The notes below the pieces were generated by a model, which saw only the letters and a program-made list of their open reading frames with translations, did no database searches and was not told where the DNA came from. Both the position numbers and the translations under genes were made by a program. Shown piece after piece: positions 29,024 through 38,257 of a DNA stretch of 64,000 nt. The DNA is from Mycobacterium sp. SMC-8. GTDB lineage: Bacteria; Actinomycetota; Actinomycetes; Mycobacteriales; Mycobacteriaceae. Each line of letters starts with the position of its first letter. The stretch's first letter is position 1. The DNA lies in assembly GCF_025263565.1 (NCBI RefSeq), contig NZ_CP079865.1, positions 1,550,001 to 1,614,000 on the forward strand, in the 5' to 3' direction.

Positions 29024-29824
29024 ATGACCACTACCAACCGCGTGGCCGCAGACCCGGTCGGCGCCGACCTGCTCCGACTGCTCAAAGCGCTCAAGCTCGG
29101 CGCCCTGGCCGACACCCTGCCCGAACGGGCCGCACTGGCCCGCCAGCACAAACTCAGCCACATCGGATTCCTCGAAACACTTCTTGCCGACGAAGTATCC
29201 CGACGCGAATCCCGATCAGCCGCCCTGCGGGCGGCCAAAGCCGGACTCGACCCGACGATGCGCTTCGACTCCTGGACCGCACAACAGGACCTGCGCTACG
29301 ACCGTACCCTGCTCGGCGACCTGACCTCGCTACGATTCCTCGACGCCGGACAGTCCGCAATCATCCTCGGGCCCGTGGGCGTAGGCAAAACACATCTGGC
29401 AACAGCACTGGGGCACTTGGCCATTCGTCGCCGCCACACCGTCCTGTTCGCCCGATCCGACAAACTGTTCACCCGGCTACGCGCCGCCCGACTCGACCAC
29501 ACCGTCGACGCCGAGATCCGCCGACTGGCGGCCGTCGACGTCCTCATCATCGACGACTTCGCGCTGCGACCCCTCGACGCCACCGAAACCAGCGACTTCT
29601 ACGAAATCGTCGTCGAACGCCACCAAACCAAGACCACCATCGTGACATCAAACCGGGAACCCGCCGAATGGCTGACCATGACCGCCGACACCCTGCTCGC
29701 CCAATCAGCCATCGACCGACTCACCGCTGCGGCCCACACCCTGGTCATCGAAGGACCGTCCTACCGCCAACGCACCCGACCCGGTCAGCTTGACCCAGAG
29801 GGACCCGACGAGCATCCTCGATAA
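29024..29824 (+). CDS. istB: IS21-family helper ATPase IstB (element C)
   Basis: 266 aa from ATG 29024, just after the istA stop. Walker A is ILGPVGVGKTHLATALGH and Walker B is VDVLIIDDFALRPLD, with sensor region TIVTSNREPAEWL. Intact. Confidence 0.93.
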   Translation: MTTTNRVAADPVGADLLRLLKALKLGALADTLPERAALARQHKLSHIGFLETLLADEVSRRESRSAALRAAKAGLDPTMRFDSWTAQQDLRYDRTLLGDLTSLRFLDAGQSAIILGPVGVGKTHLATALGHLAIRRRHTVLFARSDKLFTRLRAARLDHTVDAEIRRLAAVDVLIIDDFALRPLDATETSDFYEIVVERHQTKTTIVTSNREPAEWLTMTADTLLAQSAIDRLTAAAHTLVIEGPSYRQRTRPGQLDPEGPDEHPR

Positions 29825-29854
29825 CGCGCCACGGTGGTCCCATCCCCCTGGCAA

Positions 29855-29899
29855 TCAGGTGGTCCCATCACCCTGGCAAGCGACACTCGCACCGCCTGG
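29855..29899 (+). repeat. 45-bp target duplication, left copy (IS1634 copy 2)
   Basis: Identical to 31676-31720. It includes the right inverted end of IS21-C plus 14 bp of the SEC-C gene, so that IS end is present twice. Confidence 0.92.
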
Positions 29900-31675
29900 C
29901 CCGAGTTGGGTCATTTGGCTTAGTGCCTTGAATTCTCGGCGTTCAGTGCGTTGAGGATTGCGTTGACCTCGGTGTTTAGGGCTGGCGGGTAGGTGGCGAT
30001 GACGCCGTTGAGGTCGATGGTGGCTGATCGCAGGGTTTGAGGGTGCGTAGGAATCGGCGCAGTGACAGGCCGGTGCGGGTCTGGACTTCGCGGCTGACGG
30101 CCAGGGCGGTGAACACGATGGTCAGGTGGGCTTCGATGGCGTCGCGGGTGCGGGCGAACATGGGCCGGGCAGCGAGGTCGGATTTGGACATCCGGAAGGA
30201 CGCCTCGACGTGCCAGAGGTCGTGGTAGCTGGCGACCACTTCGGTCGCGGGCATCAGTGCGGCGTCGATGTTGGTGACGTAGCCCTTGAGCCCGACCAAG
30301 CGGCGGGCGCGCTGCAACGACGCCTCGTCAAATTCTTGGGAACCGTTGCAGTTCTTGATGAACCGCGGTACCCGCGCGGCTTTCTCGCCGGCGACGACCG
30401 CGCGGGCCTTGTTCTCCTGCAGGTTGAGCGTCTTGGTGTCGCGCACCGCGCGTTTGGTCGAGTACGCCCACACCGCCCGCCAGGACTTGGTGTGGGTCGC
30501 CGGATCCCAGACGGGCTCGGCTTTGCGCTTGGGGTCGCTGGTCTTGGTCGCGGTGCCGCGTCGATCGCGTGGGGTGATGGTGTCGATGATCTGGCCATCG
30601 GTGAAGAAGTCGCCGTGCCAATGGAAGTGCGAGGCCAGATCGTTGGGCGCTTTGGTAACCCTCGATCCGACGATGAACCGCAACCCTGCCTCATCAAGTT
30701 CGCGCAGATTGCCGCTGGCCAGCATGCCCGCATCAGCGACGACGACAATGTCGGTGATCTCGTGGCGGGCTTGGAATGCCTTCACGATCGGCACGATCGT
30801 CAGAGTTTCGGCCTTGTTTCCTTCGAAACAGCCGATTTCCAAGGAATCCGCACCGATCGACCAGCAGCCCGACCACGATCTGCGGGTCCACTCGGCGTTC
30901 CTTGGAGTACCCCACGCGGCGTAGGTCGTCTTCCTTGTCGGCCTCGAAATACAGGGTCGTGACGTCGTAAAGCACCAGGCTGACATCACCGGCGGTGCGG
31001 GCGTGGGCGAAACACGCTGCGGCGATCTGGTCGCGGTAACCACCACCGCGGGCACGGCGCAGGGTGCGCTTGCGGGTCGACAGTGACGCTGAGGTACGTC
31101 CCAGCTCGGCGAGGACCCGATCGGCGTCGAGCAGGCTGGTCGGCTCGACCACCCGGGCGATGACCAGGTCACGGAAGACCTCATCGCCGACCGCGTCGTC
31201 GAACCCCAGGCTGGCATACACCTGCGCCAGGGCGTCATACAGCAGCCCGCTGCAGCTCTTGAGCACCCGCGGCCGCACCACCAACTCCCGTACTGCGGAT
31301 TCTCCAGCATCCTCGGTGAACAGCATGCCAGCTGGCGGTGGAACCATATGGGCCCGAACGGCTTTCGGCGTGATCCCCAGATCCAACTCGCCTTGGGTGT
31401 CATCGGCCAACAGCCGGCGGGCCTCCTCGAGCAGCAGACCCAGCTCGGCGTCATCACGCGCAGAGCCCACATGGCGCACGATCCGGCGGCGGCCATCGAC
31501 GGATTCGGCGATCTGGACCGCGGTCGCGCCCGAGGCCGTGCGCACCCGCCGAATCCACACCATCCAGGCAGCCTACTGACCCAAATTAGTGCCTAGCAGG
31601 GGCACTAAGCGGAGACATCACCGCAGCTCAAGACACCGCCACCCTACAAAACTGACCAAAGTGACCCAACTCAGG
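29900..31675 (-). mobile_element. IS1634-family element copy 2 (defective)
   Basis: Same ends as the other copies, 1776 bp, three bases shorter than copy 3 because of a 1-bp and a 2-bp deletion in the transposase gene. Flanked by 45-bp direct repeats. It lies 14 bp beyond the right end of IS21-C, inside the SEC-C gene. Confidence 0.92.
29920..31563 (-). pseudogene. IS1634-family transposase, copy 2, frameshifted
   Basis: Nearly identical to the 548-aa enzyme of copies 1 and 3. A GG is missing near 30843, which breaks the frame after ...LVDRCGF, and one G is missing near 30033 close to the C-terminus. Confidence 0.92.
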
Positions 31676-31720
31676 TCAGGTGGTCCCATCACCCTGGCAA
31701 GCGACACTCGCACCGCCTGG
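31676..31720 (+). repeat. 45-bp target duplication, right copy (IS1634 copy 2)
   Basis: Starts directly after the IS end. Its last bases continue into the native SEC-C reading frame at 31721. Confidence 0.92.
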
Positions 31721-31938
31721 AGAAGTCGTCTATATCGGACCGCTGGTGGCAGATGGCGGCGCCCGGAGGTCTTGGGGTGGGTGGCCTCGTGGTCGGTTCC
31801 TTCTCAGGCGGGTTGCCCGCGATGTTTGGGGCGACGCTAGGGGTGCTAGCCGGCGTCGCGCCGTATCTTGGCGCTCGTGCTAACGCTCGACGCGATGCAG
31901 CGCATCTATTTTTGACGGCACGGCGCAAGGCACGGTAG
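31721..31938 (+). pseudogene. SEC-C gene, 3' portion
   Basis: Continues the SEC-C frame (HRLEKSSISDRWWQMAAP...) to TAG 31936-31938. It includes a glycine-rich hydrophobic stretch (GVGGLVVGSFSGGL, then LGVLAGVAPYLGA) that may be a membrane segment and ends in a basic tail. It has no start of its own in this context. Confidence 0.85.
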
Positions 31939-32095
31939 AACAAGCCCGCTCGCCACGAAGAACACCGGAATCAGTCACGCCACGGCAACGCGGACCAAGG
32001 CCGTGCCCCTTTCAGTCTCGGCCAAGCTATGCAACGAACCCATTTCTAGTGGAAGTTTGTAGTCTTCTTATTTTGATTATCTCCACCTTCGCTCC

Positions 32096-34855
32096 TTAGT
32101 TTTTTGTAAGCCGCGGTAGTAGCGGTGTCCAGACGCTACTGCCTTTCCAAATGCACGTCAGTGTCGCCGTCGGGGTGTTAAATGATCCAACAAGAAGTAG
32201 CGCGTCGTTGCCATATCCGAGCGCACGCTCTTCACTTACGGCCTCCGACTTTCCGGACTCCATGATGGCTTTAGCGCCTTGGATACGGCAGAAGTCGATT
32301 AACCTAGAGCGCTTTCCCTCATCCGGGATAATAGCCGGTGAGTGAAGAGACGGAATATCTGTGTTGTAGATGTGAGTTTTCAAGTTTTCAAAGCCCAGTG
32401 CTGCGGCTCGATTGCTCAGGCTGTCGGCGCCCTCTTGTTTCCCATTTGCAAAAAGGATCGTAATATCAGCTTTGAGCAGTTCAGGGCGTACTCGGGACGG
32501 CAGTGGCTCGACCCTACTTTGATTAAGGTCCTGCGTGCTCGCCGCTCCTAGCCAGTTCTCAAGTATTTCTATACCTGCACTACCGCGTCCGACATAGTCA
32601 TCGATCATAATGATGGGCTGATCCATGAAAACCGCGTCAGTGATAGGTTTGAGTTCGAAGTCAAATCTGCTGCCCAGATCCCGCACCATGTATGTTAGGA
32701 CGCTGGACGAGTCTTTTGGCTGCCCGAAAGGGACCAAGATCGATGGGCCGCGTTCGCTGTCCTGTTGAAGGTACTCTTCGAGGGCACTATTGAGGTACGA
32801 CCGATTGATGTGCCGGACTCCCTCCAACATGCAGAGCGCGCTCTCGGCAAGCTCATCTGTAGGGAACTGCTTTATCCAATTCGCTACCCGGTCGGGTGTA
32901 AGGAGGGATTCTGTACGCGCCTCCCCGCTAGCATCGGTAGTTAGCGGCCCCTGGTAACCGCCAAGATTTTCGACTATTAGTGCCCTTAGTCTCGCTGCAG
33001 CGTTTGCTAGCGTTAACACATTTGGCGTCGGACGCAGGTCGTGAGGCTTTCCGTCGTACCATCCATTACTAGCCAGAGTGCGCCTGCTCACCTCCAGCGC
33101 TGCTGCATCTTGCTTGGCGAACGCGAGCATCGTTCGAGGTACGCGTAGCCCGAACTCCCGGCGTACAACGCTTTCGGCTGCGAGGTACATCGAACGGCGA
33201 ATTTCTCGCGGGCAGAAGATAAGACCTAGATCCCGTGTTGCAACATACGAGTTAGACCACAGGTCGGTCTCGGCGTACTCGTCACGAGCTTGGCGCAGCT
33301 CTTCTTCAGAGGATCCGATCAACCACGCATGGCCTATCTGCCCGACCTTTCCAGTACCGTCCGTGGTCCGAGGTGCACTCATCCAAACGTATGGAATGAC
33401 GTCGCCCTCGGGGACGACGCTGTTGGGTGGGGGTTCTCCTATAAGGCTTGCTATCTCGGCGGCTTCAGTGACAATCAGTCGGATGAGGTCAAGTCGGCGG
33501 CGTGGGTCCTCAATCGTCGCTTTCAACTTCTGGGTCGCAGCTGGTCGGCCGGCATCTGCCCTGTGGGGATCCAGCGGCATCCGTTCGCTGAAGGCGAAGC
33601 ACCGCGAAAGCAACTCGCGGCGGCGCAGGCGCTCCGCAAGATCGACCGCAGTCCGTATGTGCCTAGCGATCGTGTTGTCCTGGATCTGATCCTCGTCCAG
33701 ATCCAAGAGGTCCTGAGCTGAGCGAACCGTCAAACCCAACAATTCTTCGTCGCAGACGCGGAAGGGAAGCATGGCAGCCGGCGAGCCGGCGACTTGTAAC
33801 AGTTGGTCGAAGATGCCAGCAACCATTGCCTCGGCGGCCCGTACCTTTTGGTGCCGATAAACTTTATCGAACATCAGCGTCCGAGCTAACGACAGCTCAT
33901 CTAGAGTGCGTGCTCCTGATCGAGCAATTCCTGTCATCACGTAGCTGTGATTTTGTCTCACCGTTGCACCTATAGGCGCAGGCAACTCGGACTGGCCTAA
34001 GCGTCGAGAACGAACCTTTTGAATCAGCCTTGGTATATCCGTCACAACGGGCAATCCACACATCATGGCGTCGCGCGACATGTAGTCGAGTTTGTCAGCG
34101 TCGAAGGGCCCACTTATGAGCTCGTGTATCAGAGGGTACTCGTCGTCAATCGCTTGACCGACAATCAGACGCGGTAGTTTGGTTTGGTACTCCTTAATCT
34201 TGTCCACTTGCGATTGGCCCTGGCGTATGACGGGGAGGCCATCCGGGACTAACTCAGCCGCTGTTGTCAGCATTCTTCCGAATGCCGGCGAGCCCAGCAA
34301 AAAGTAGGACGCGATTTCGCCAAGATTGCGAACTTTCTGATCTTCAAGGTAGTCCGTGAATGCTAAGCGTATATCAGCGCATGTTGCGTCGTTGTCTAGA
34401 GCGTTCTCGGACACATGGGACATCACGCCGTGGCCAGTGTCATGACATATGGCCGCCAGACGAAGGATTGCAATATGCCAATCGTCTAGGCGATTGTGTT
34501 CCCGTTGGCCGGGGGCGTTGACCGAATGACGTTCGAGCGACTCCGCCAGTTGGCTGACTTGATGAGACACCCCGAGGCCATGTTCAAATCGAGTATGCAC
34601 CGCTCCCGGATAGACCAGATGCGCGACTCCTAGCTGCCGAATGCGCCGTAACCGCTGTAGTAACGGACTATCTAAGACCAGTACCTCAAAAGCGTTCACA
34701 TACAGCGTTCCCCAGACGGGGTCATTAAATTCTTTCGCATTTGGTGCAGGTTTCGCAGACGCCAAACGCTCCACGTATGTGGCAAGAAGCTGTTCAGCCA
34801 AGGCCTCTATGTTGGCCTTATAGTCGGCCAGCACATCGGCAATCTGTGACGACAT
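32096..34855 (-). CDS. HD-domain dNTPase fused to PRTase-CE-like domain
   Basis: 919 aa. Residues about 50-420 are a SAMHD1/dGTPase-like HD hydrolase: SPLLQRLRRIRQLGVAHLVY, HTRFEHGLGVSHQ (metal His 92), ICHDTGHG (His-Asp 138-139) and FDADKLDYMSRD. Known members split dNTPs into nucleoside and triphosphate. The C-terminal 200 residues have a phosphoribosyltransferase-like loop, IIMIDDYVGRGSAG (about 748-761), and end LGYGNDALLLVGSFNTPTAT..., the pattern of the PRTase-CE domains described in prokaryotic conflict systems. The gene is visibly less GC-rich than its surroundings, which suggests transfer. It follows a 144-aa gene by 46 bp. Phage defence by nucleotide depletion is an inference. Confidence 0.8.
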   Translation of the reverse strand: MSSQIADVLADYKANIEALAEQLLATYVERLASAKPAPNAKEFNDPVWGTLYVNAFEVLVLDSPLLQRLRRIRQLGVAHLVYPGAVHTRFEHGLGVSHQVSQLAESLERHSVNAPGQREHNRLDDWHIAILRLAAICHDTGHGVMSHVSENALDNDATCADIRLAFTDYLEDQKVRNLGEIASYFLLGSPAFGRMLTTAAELVPDGLPVIRQGQSQVDKIKEYQTKLPRLIVGQAIDDEYPLIHELISGPFDADKLDYMSRDAMMCGLPVVTDIPRLIQKVRSRRLGQSELPAPIGATVRQNHSYVMTGIARSGARTLDELSLARTLMFDKVYRHQKVRAAEAMVAGIFDQLLQVAGSPAAMLPFRVCDEELLGLTVRSAQDLLDLDEDQIQDNTIARHIRTAVDLAERLRRRELLSRCFAFSERMPLDPHRADAGRPAATQKLKATIEDPRRRLDLIRLIVTEAAEIASLIGEPPPNSVVPEGDVIPYVWMSAPRTTDGTGKVGQIGHAWLIGSSEEELRQARDEYAETDLWSNSYVATRDLGLIFCPREIRRSMYLAAESVVRREFGLRVPRTMLAFAKQDAAALEVSRRTLASNGWYDGKPHDLRPTPNVLTLANAAARLRALIVENLGGYQGPLTTDASGEARTESLLTPDRVANWIKQFPTDELAESALCMLEGVRHINRSYLNSALEEYLQQDSERGPSILVPFGQPKDSSSVLTYMVRDLGSRFDFELKPITDAVFMDQPIIMIDDYVGRGSAGIEILENWLGAASTQDLNQSRVEPLPSRVRPELLKADITILFANGKQEGADSLSNRAAALGFENLKTHIYNTDIPSLHSPAIIPDEGKRSRLIDFCRIQGAKAIMESGKSEAVSEERALGYGNDALLLVGSFNTPTATLTCIWKGSSVWTPLLPRLTKN

Positions 34856-34901
34856 AGCGCGAGGCTACCGGCCTAGCGGTTAATGTTCTGGCAGACGTGC
34901 T

Positions 34902-35336
34902 CTACTGACTGCTACGGACGTGCTTGCGAACCACCCACGCATAGTCGGACAGGAAGTCGTCTGCGAGAGCTTCTGCCAATGCAGCCCCACCTGGAAGCTG
35001 TGCGGCCAAGAGTCCTGCTTCTTTACAGTTAAGTTTGATCCGCAGATTTTGGTATTCAGGGTCGTCAAGGGCGATCAAGTCGCTCTGGGCTGCTTGACTC
35101 AGCGCCTCTCTGACGACGGGTGAGTCCCCGTAGATTTTGTCGAGGTATACACGGAATCGTAGATCGATCGAATGAGCAGGCGCATGCTTGTAGCGAAGAA
35201 GATCGAACACTCGTTTTGCTGCACTGTCGAACTCCGTTCCGCGGATGCTCAGAGCTTCCACGTCGCGGAGTGCCAGACCGGCGAGCAGCGTCGCGATGAA
35301 GCCGTCGGCGCGCATCTCAGTCGCGGTCGAGCTCAT
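34902..35336 (-). CDS. hypothetical partner of the HD-PRTase protein
   Basis: 144 aa, first gene of a two-gene minus-strand operon. No domain recognised. It is mostly helical and starts MSSTATEMRADGFIATLLAG. The mid-region (EFDSAAKRVFDLLRYKHAPA, RFRVYLDKIYGD) could be a small adaptor or regulator. Tight pairing with the effector-like gene suggests a sensor, antitoxin or cofactor role, which is inference. Confidence 0.65.
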   Translation of the reverse strand: MSSTATEMRADGFIATLLAGLALRDVEALSIRGTEFDSAAKRVFDLLRYKHAPAHSIDLRFRVYLDKIYGDSPVVREALSQAAQSDLIALDDPEYQNLRIKLNCKEAGLLAAQLPGGAALAEALADDFLSDYAWVVRKHVRSSQ

Positions 35337-35690
35337 TCAGTGCCTCCATCCTCGCACACATGTTCTATAAATGAACTATGCACAATTTCGACGCTCTGTC
35401 AAGCTGCGCTGCTCCACAGGGCTAGCCTAGTCGAAAGTCTGTTGCGCCGTCCTGCGTTGCGTGTGGCGTGTTGGCATCTGTGGGATGTCTTCCGCGTCAC
35501 CTCGCGGCCCACTGTAGGGCCGTGGTCCGACAACTCGTGAGCTGAACTTCCGACCGCGTGGGGCACCCGACGGGGGCCTGACACACGGCAAACAAGTGGC
35601 GGATACAACCCAGCCGCGCCCAAGCATGGAAGAGGTCGGACATTGAGATTACAAGCACCACCCAGAGTGGGCCGAGGCCACCTGACACCA
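35337..35690. other. no recognisable gene
   Basis: The AT-richer first 60 bp upstream of the 144-aa gene probably hold the operon promoter. The remaining frames are short and show no family resemblance. Confidence 0.4.
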
Positions 35691-35852
35691 CTAGTCCTGC
35701 GTTGCTCGCTGATCAGCTCGATAAGCGCAATCGTCAGCAAGCATCTGCTGGCGGATCTGGGTGACGCGTTCCGCGCGCTCGGGATCGGCTAGAACTCGAT
35801 CGAGGTAGGCACTCCCGCGGTCTTGGAACTCCATTGCTGGTTGCCTTTCCAT
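35691..35852 (-). CDS. small hypothetical protein (53 aa)
   Basis: Starts MERQPAMEFQDRGSAYLDRV at ATG 35852 and is predicted almost wholly helical, with a charged C-terminal half. Protein-like composition, but no family recognised. Confidence 0.4.
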   Translation of the reverse strand: MERQPAMEFQDRGSAYLDRVLADPERAERVTQIRQQMLADDCAYRADQRATQD

Positions 35853-36062
35853 GGCGAGCCCACCCTTTCGCGTGCCGCCGGGGGCGAGGCGTATCCCATA
35901 GCATCGTTTCTCCACGCCGCCCTCTGTGCAAGCTCTTGATGTTGACGTCCATGAGTAGCGGCCTACGCGACACAGCAATGTCGTAGATGGGAAGGCGTCC
36001 AGATGACAGACCAATCGGCCGAGCGGGCCTCCGAGAAGTCAGACGATGACCTGCGTCAACGT

Positions 36063-36248
36063 TCAGACGTGGATGGACACACTCGTGGGCTGGCCGTTGA
36101 GCATCTCGATAGGGCGGCTACGGCTGCGGCCGATGTCGATGATCCGGCGATCATGGACGGCGCGTGGCGATAGCACGGTGTGACGTGTTGCTCGCCATAG
36201 TGCTTCGTCCTGCAAATCGGTGAGGCGACGGCAGTCTTGTTTTTCCAT
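36063..36248 (-). CDS. small hypothetical protein (61 aa)
   Basis: From ATG 36248 (MEKQDCRRLTDLQDEALWRA...). Basic and helical, no family recognised. It is the more protein-like of several overlapping frames here. Confidence 0.35.
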   Translation of the reverse strand: MEKQDCRRLTDLQDEALWRATRHTVLSPRAVHDRRIIDIGRSRSRPIEMLNGQPTSVSIHV

Positions 36249-36596
36249 GGCGTAGGCATCCGAGTGCGTCTTTTAAATCGTCGCGACCACAGCCTACGCG
36301 TAGACGACACGCCGAAGGACGATTCTTTCTGTCGAAGGCACAGATGCCGTGCAGCGCGCACAAGCAGTCAATCCACAAAAACGCGCATGAAAGATCTTTG
36401 CGCACAACGCTTTTACCTATGTCGGCACTCGAAATTTGGATGCCGATATAGAACCCAAAGCTATTGAGAAGCAACGGATTACAGTGCCGATCGATATTGC
36501 CGGAAACGGGTGTAGCCAATGTTCGGCTATATTCGCGCCACGAGATCTTCGGCCTCCTCCGGAGTGATCCGGACCTCCACAGCAGAGGTGGTTTCC
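36249..36596. other. no recognisable gene
   Basis: AT-richer intergenic DNA between the small minus-strand frames and the plus-strand integrase region. No convincing gene or repeat seen. Confidence 0.4.
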
Positions 36597-36815
36597 ATGG
36601 CTCGACCGGTAATGAAACGCCGCGAGCGCGTGCGCGTGGAGTTCAGCTTAACCCCCGAGCTGGCCGCCCGAATCTATGACTACGCCGATGCCCAAGGTCT
36701 GACGCTGTCCCAGACGGGGGAGCGTCTTCTCGCCGGAGCACTGCCTGACCAAACAGATACCTGTTTCGCGCAGTGCTCTGCCGCGGACTCGCCGGCACCG
36801 GCAGACGGGGCGTAG
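36597..36815 (+). CDS. small ribbon-helix-helix-like protein
   Basis: 72 aa from ATG 36597, with AGAGG about 10 bp upstream. The core KRRERVRVEFSLTPELAARI, then a helix-turn-helix-sized segment (GLTLSQTGERLLAGAL), resembles CopG/RHH DNA-binding proteins. Its place ahead of the integrase genes would suit an excision or copy-control regulator. Confidence 0.5.
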   Translation: MARPVMKRRERVRVEFSLTPELAARIYDYADAQGLTLSQTGERLLAGALPDQTDTCFAQCSAADSPAPADGA

Positions 36816-37022
36816 AAGCGCCGCTTCAATGGACCGCTGCACGACGACCACAATCAAGGGAAGGACGCCCGAATAGGTAGCTCTTAGAACGGTCTCGCGC
36901 CGAAACGCGAACATTCACCTTTCTCGGCTGTGCCGAGCCCAGAAATGCCAAAAGCTGGGGGGCAACCCAGCTTCGGCGTTCATCAAGAGTCTCTCGGCTC
37001 TAGACCCCTCAAGGAGGGATAG

Positions 37023-37184
37023 GTGTATTCCACCGTGCACGAACAAACCTGTCAACCGTCCACGCCGGATTGCCTCGACCGAATCCTGGGGCCGAGGTTG
37101 CTAGGCGCGAAGACGCCCTACCGAAACCGTGCAGGCCGACCAGCTTGCGACCGTTGGTCAATCGGGGCGAGGACGGCCCGCTGA
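37023..37184 (+). CDS. short ORF translationally coupled to integrase
   Basis: 53 aa from GTG 37023 with an excellent ribosome site, AAGGAGG at 37011-37017. Its TGA overlaps the ATG of the integrase-like gene (TGATG). Basic, Arg-rich and Cys-containing, no family recognised. It is either a leader peptide or a small accessory protein of the recombinase operon. Confidence 0.4.
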   Translation: MYSTVHEQTCQPSTPDCLDRILGPRLLGAKTPYRNRAGRPACDRWSIGARTAR

Positions 37185-38257
37185 TGGCGCGGTTCAAGAA
37201 GATGACCATCGCGGCCAGCCCACCGGTCAGCCCTCAGGCGGCTGCTCACGGTCCCGCCGCGGAGTCAGCGGCGCAAACAGCGATGCTCGTCGCTCAATCC
37301 GCGGTGAGGCAGCTTCCCGCGCTGCCACCGTCGGAGCATGACCGGCTGGCCACACTGCTGCGCCAGACCGTCGGTGCCGACGACCCGGAGGTGGCGCGCG
37401 CAGCGATCACGGCGGCCGCGACCCTGCGGTGCCAGGTGCCGTTCACCAGCGCCGAACAAGACCGCAAAGATGTCGGACACGTCGCGCGATTCTTGGTGTG
37501 GGCGGCGTTCGGCGATGTGGTCGACCCGGTACGGGCGTTTACCAGGGCCAACGTCGACGAACACCTGGCCGCCACGGCCACCGCCAGCAAGCGATCCGCT
37601 GACCAACGCCGCTACATCCTGTACCGGACGGGCCGCCGTCTACATCCACAACAGTTCCCGCCCAGGATCGGCATGAACGCGTCGGCGCGGCATCGGCATC
37701 CGGTGGCTAGCCATGCCGAGATCGCGCGCCTGCGGACGCTGATCCCTCGGCTGCCGGCACGCCTATCGCAACGGACGCAAGCACTGCTAGACCTCAGCTA
37801 CGGTGCAGGCGCCCGGCCGGCGGACTTCCGGAGCCTGCGCGGCACCGCGATCACGACCACCACCGTCGACGGTCGTGCAGTCGCGGTTGTGGCGTTGCCG
37901 AATCTTGGCGGAGGTGTGCGCCAGGTGCCGGTCTGGGACCGCGAGATTGGTGCCCGGCTCGTGGGACTTGCGGCAGGCCTCGGCGACCGCCTCATCTTGG
38001 CCCCCCACGCCGTGGCCGCGGAACGCAACATCGTCAACCGAATCGGTGAGCAACTGCGCAACCACGGCCACCCCAGCATCGACCCGATCGCGTTGCGCAA
38101 TCGGTGGGTGCTGGATCTGGCCGAACGCATACCGGCAGTACTGCTGCAACAACTCGCCGACCTATGCGAACTGCGAATCCTCGTCGATGAACGCAGCCTG
38201 GTGACACAGTACAAACTGCGCCACGCCATCACCATCCTCGACGAGGCGCGGCGATGA
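37184..38257 (+). CDS. divergent tyrosine-recombinase/integrase-like protein
   Basis: 357 aa from ATG 37184, preceded by GAGGA; the open frame extends upstream to 37070. The segment LLDLSYGAGARPADFRSLRG (201-220) matches box I of tyrosine recombinases with the catalytic Arg 211. The later LRNRWVLDLAERIPAVLLQQLADL (304-327) resembles box II, but the usual HxxR is not clear, and Tyr 343 is only a candidate nucleophile. It is followed by a DDE-like gene with 4-nt ATGA overlap and lies about 2 kb from the right tRNA-Leu repeat, the usual place for an element's integrase. Confidence 0.6.
   Translation: MARFKKMTIAASPPVSPQAAAHGPAAESAAQTAMLVAQSAVRQLPALPPSEHDRLATLLRQTVGADDPEVARAAITAAATLRCQVPFTSAEQDRKDVGHVARFLVWAAFGDVVDPVRAFTRANVDEHLAATATASKRSADQRRYILYRTGRRLHPQQFPPRIGMNASARHRHPVASHAEIARLRTLIPRLPARLSQRTQALLDLSYGAGARPADFRSLRGTAITTTTVDGRAVAVVALPNLGGGVRQVPVWDREIGARLVGLAAGLGDRLILAPHAVAAERNIVNRIGEQLRNHGHPSIDPIALRNRWVLDLAERIPAVLLQQLADLCELRILVDERSLVTQYKLRHAITILDEARR

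Larger units (their letters stand above)
27242..29885 (+). mobile_element. IS21-family element C
   Basis: Ends TGTCGTCTGCCAGGAGGATG at 27242 and, on the other strand, TGTCGCTTGCCAGGGTGATG at 29885. The target duplication CTCG lies at 27238-27241 and 29886-29889. Repeats of TGCCAGG(G/A)NGATGGGACC inside both ends are the multiple IstA-binding sites usual in IS21. It encodes istA and istB on the plus strand. Confidence 0.9.
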
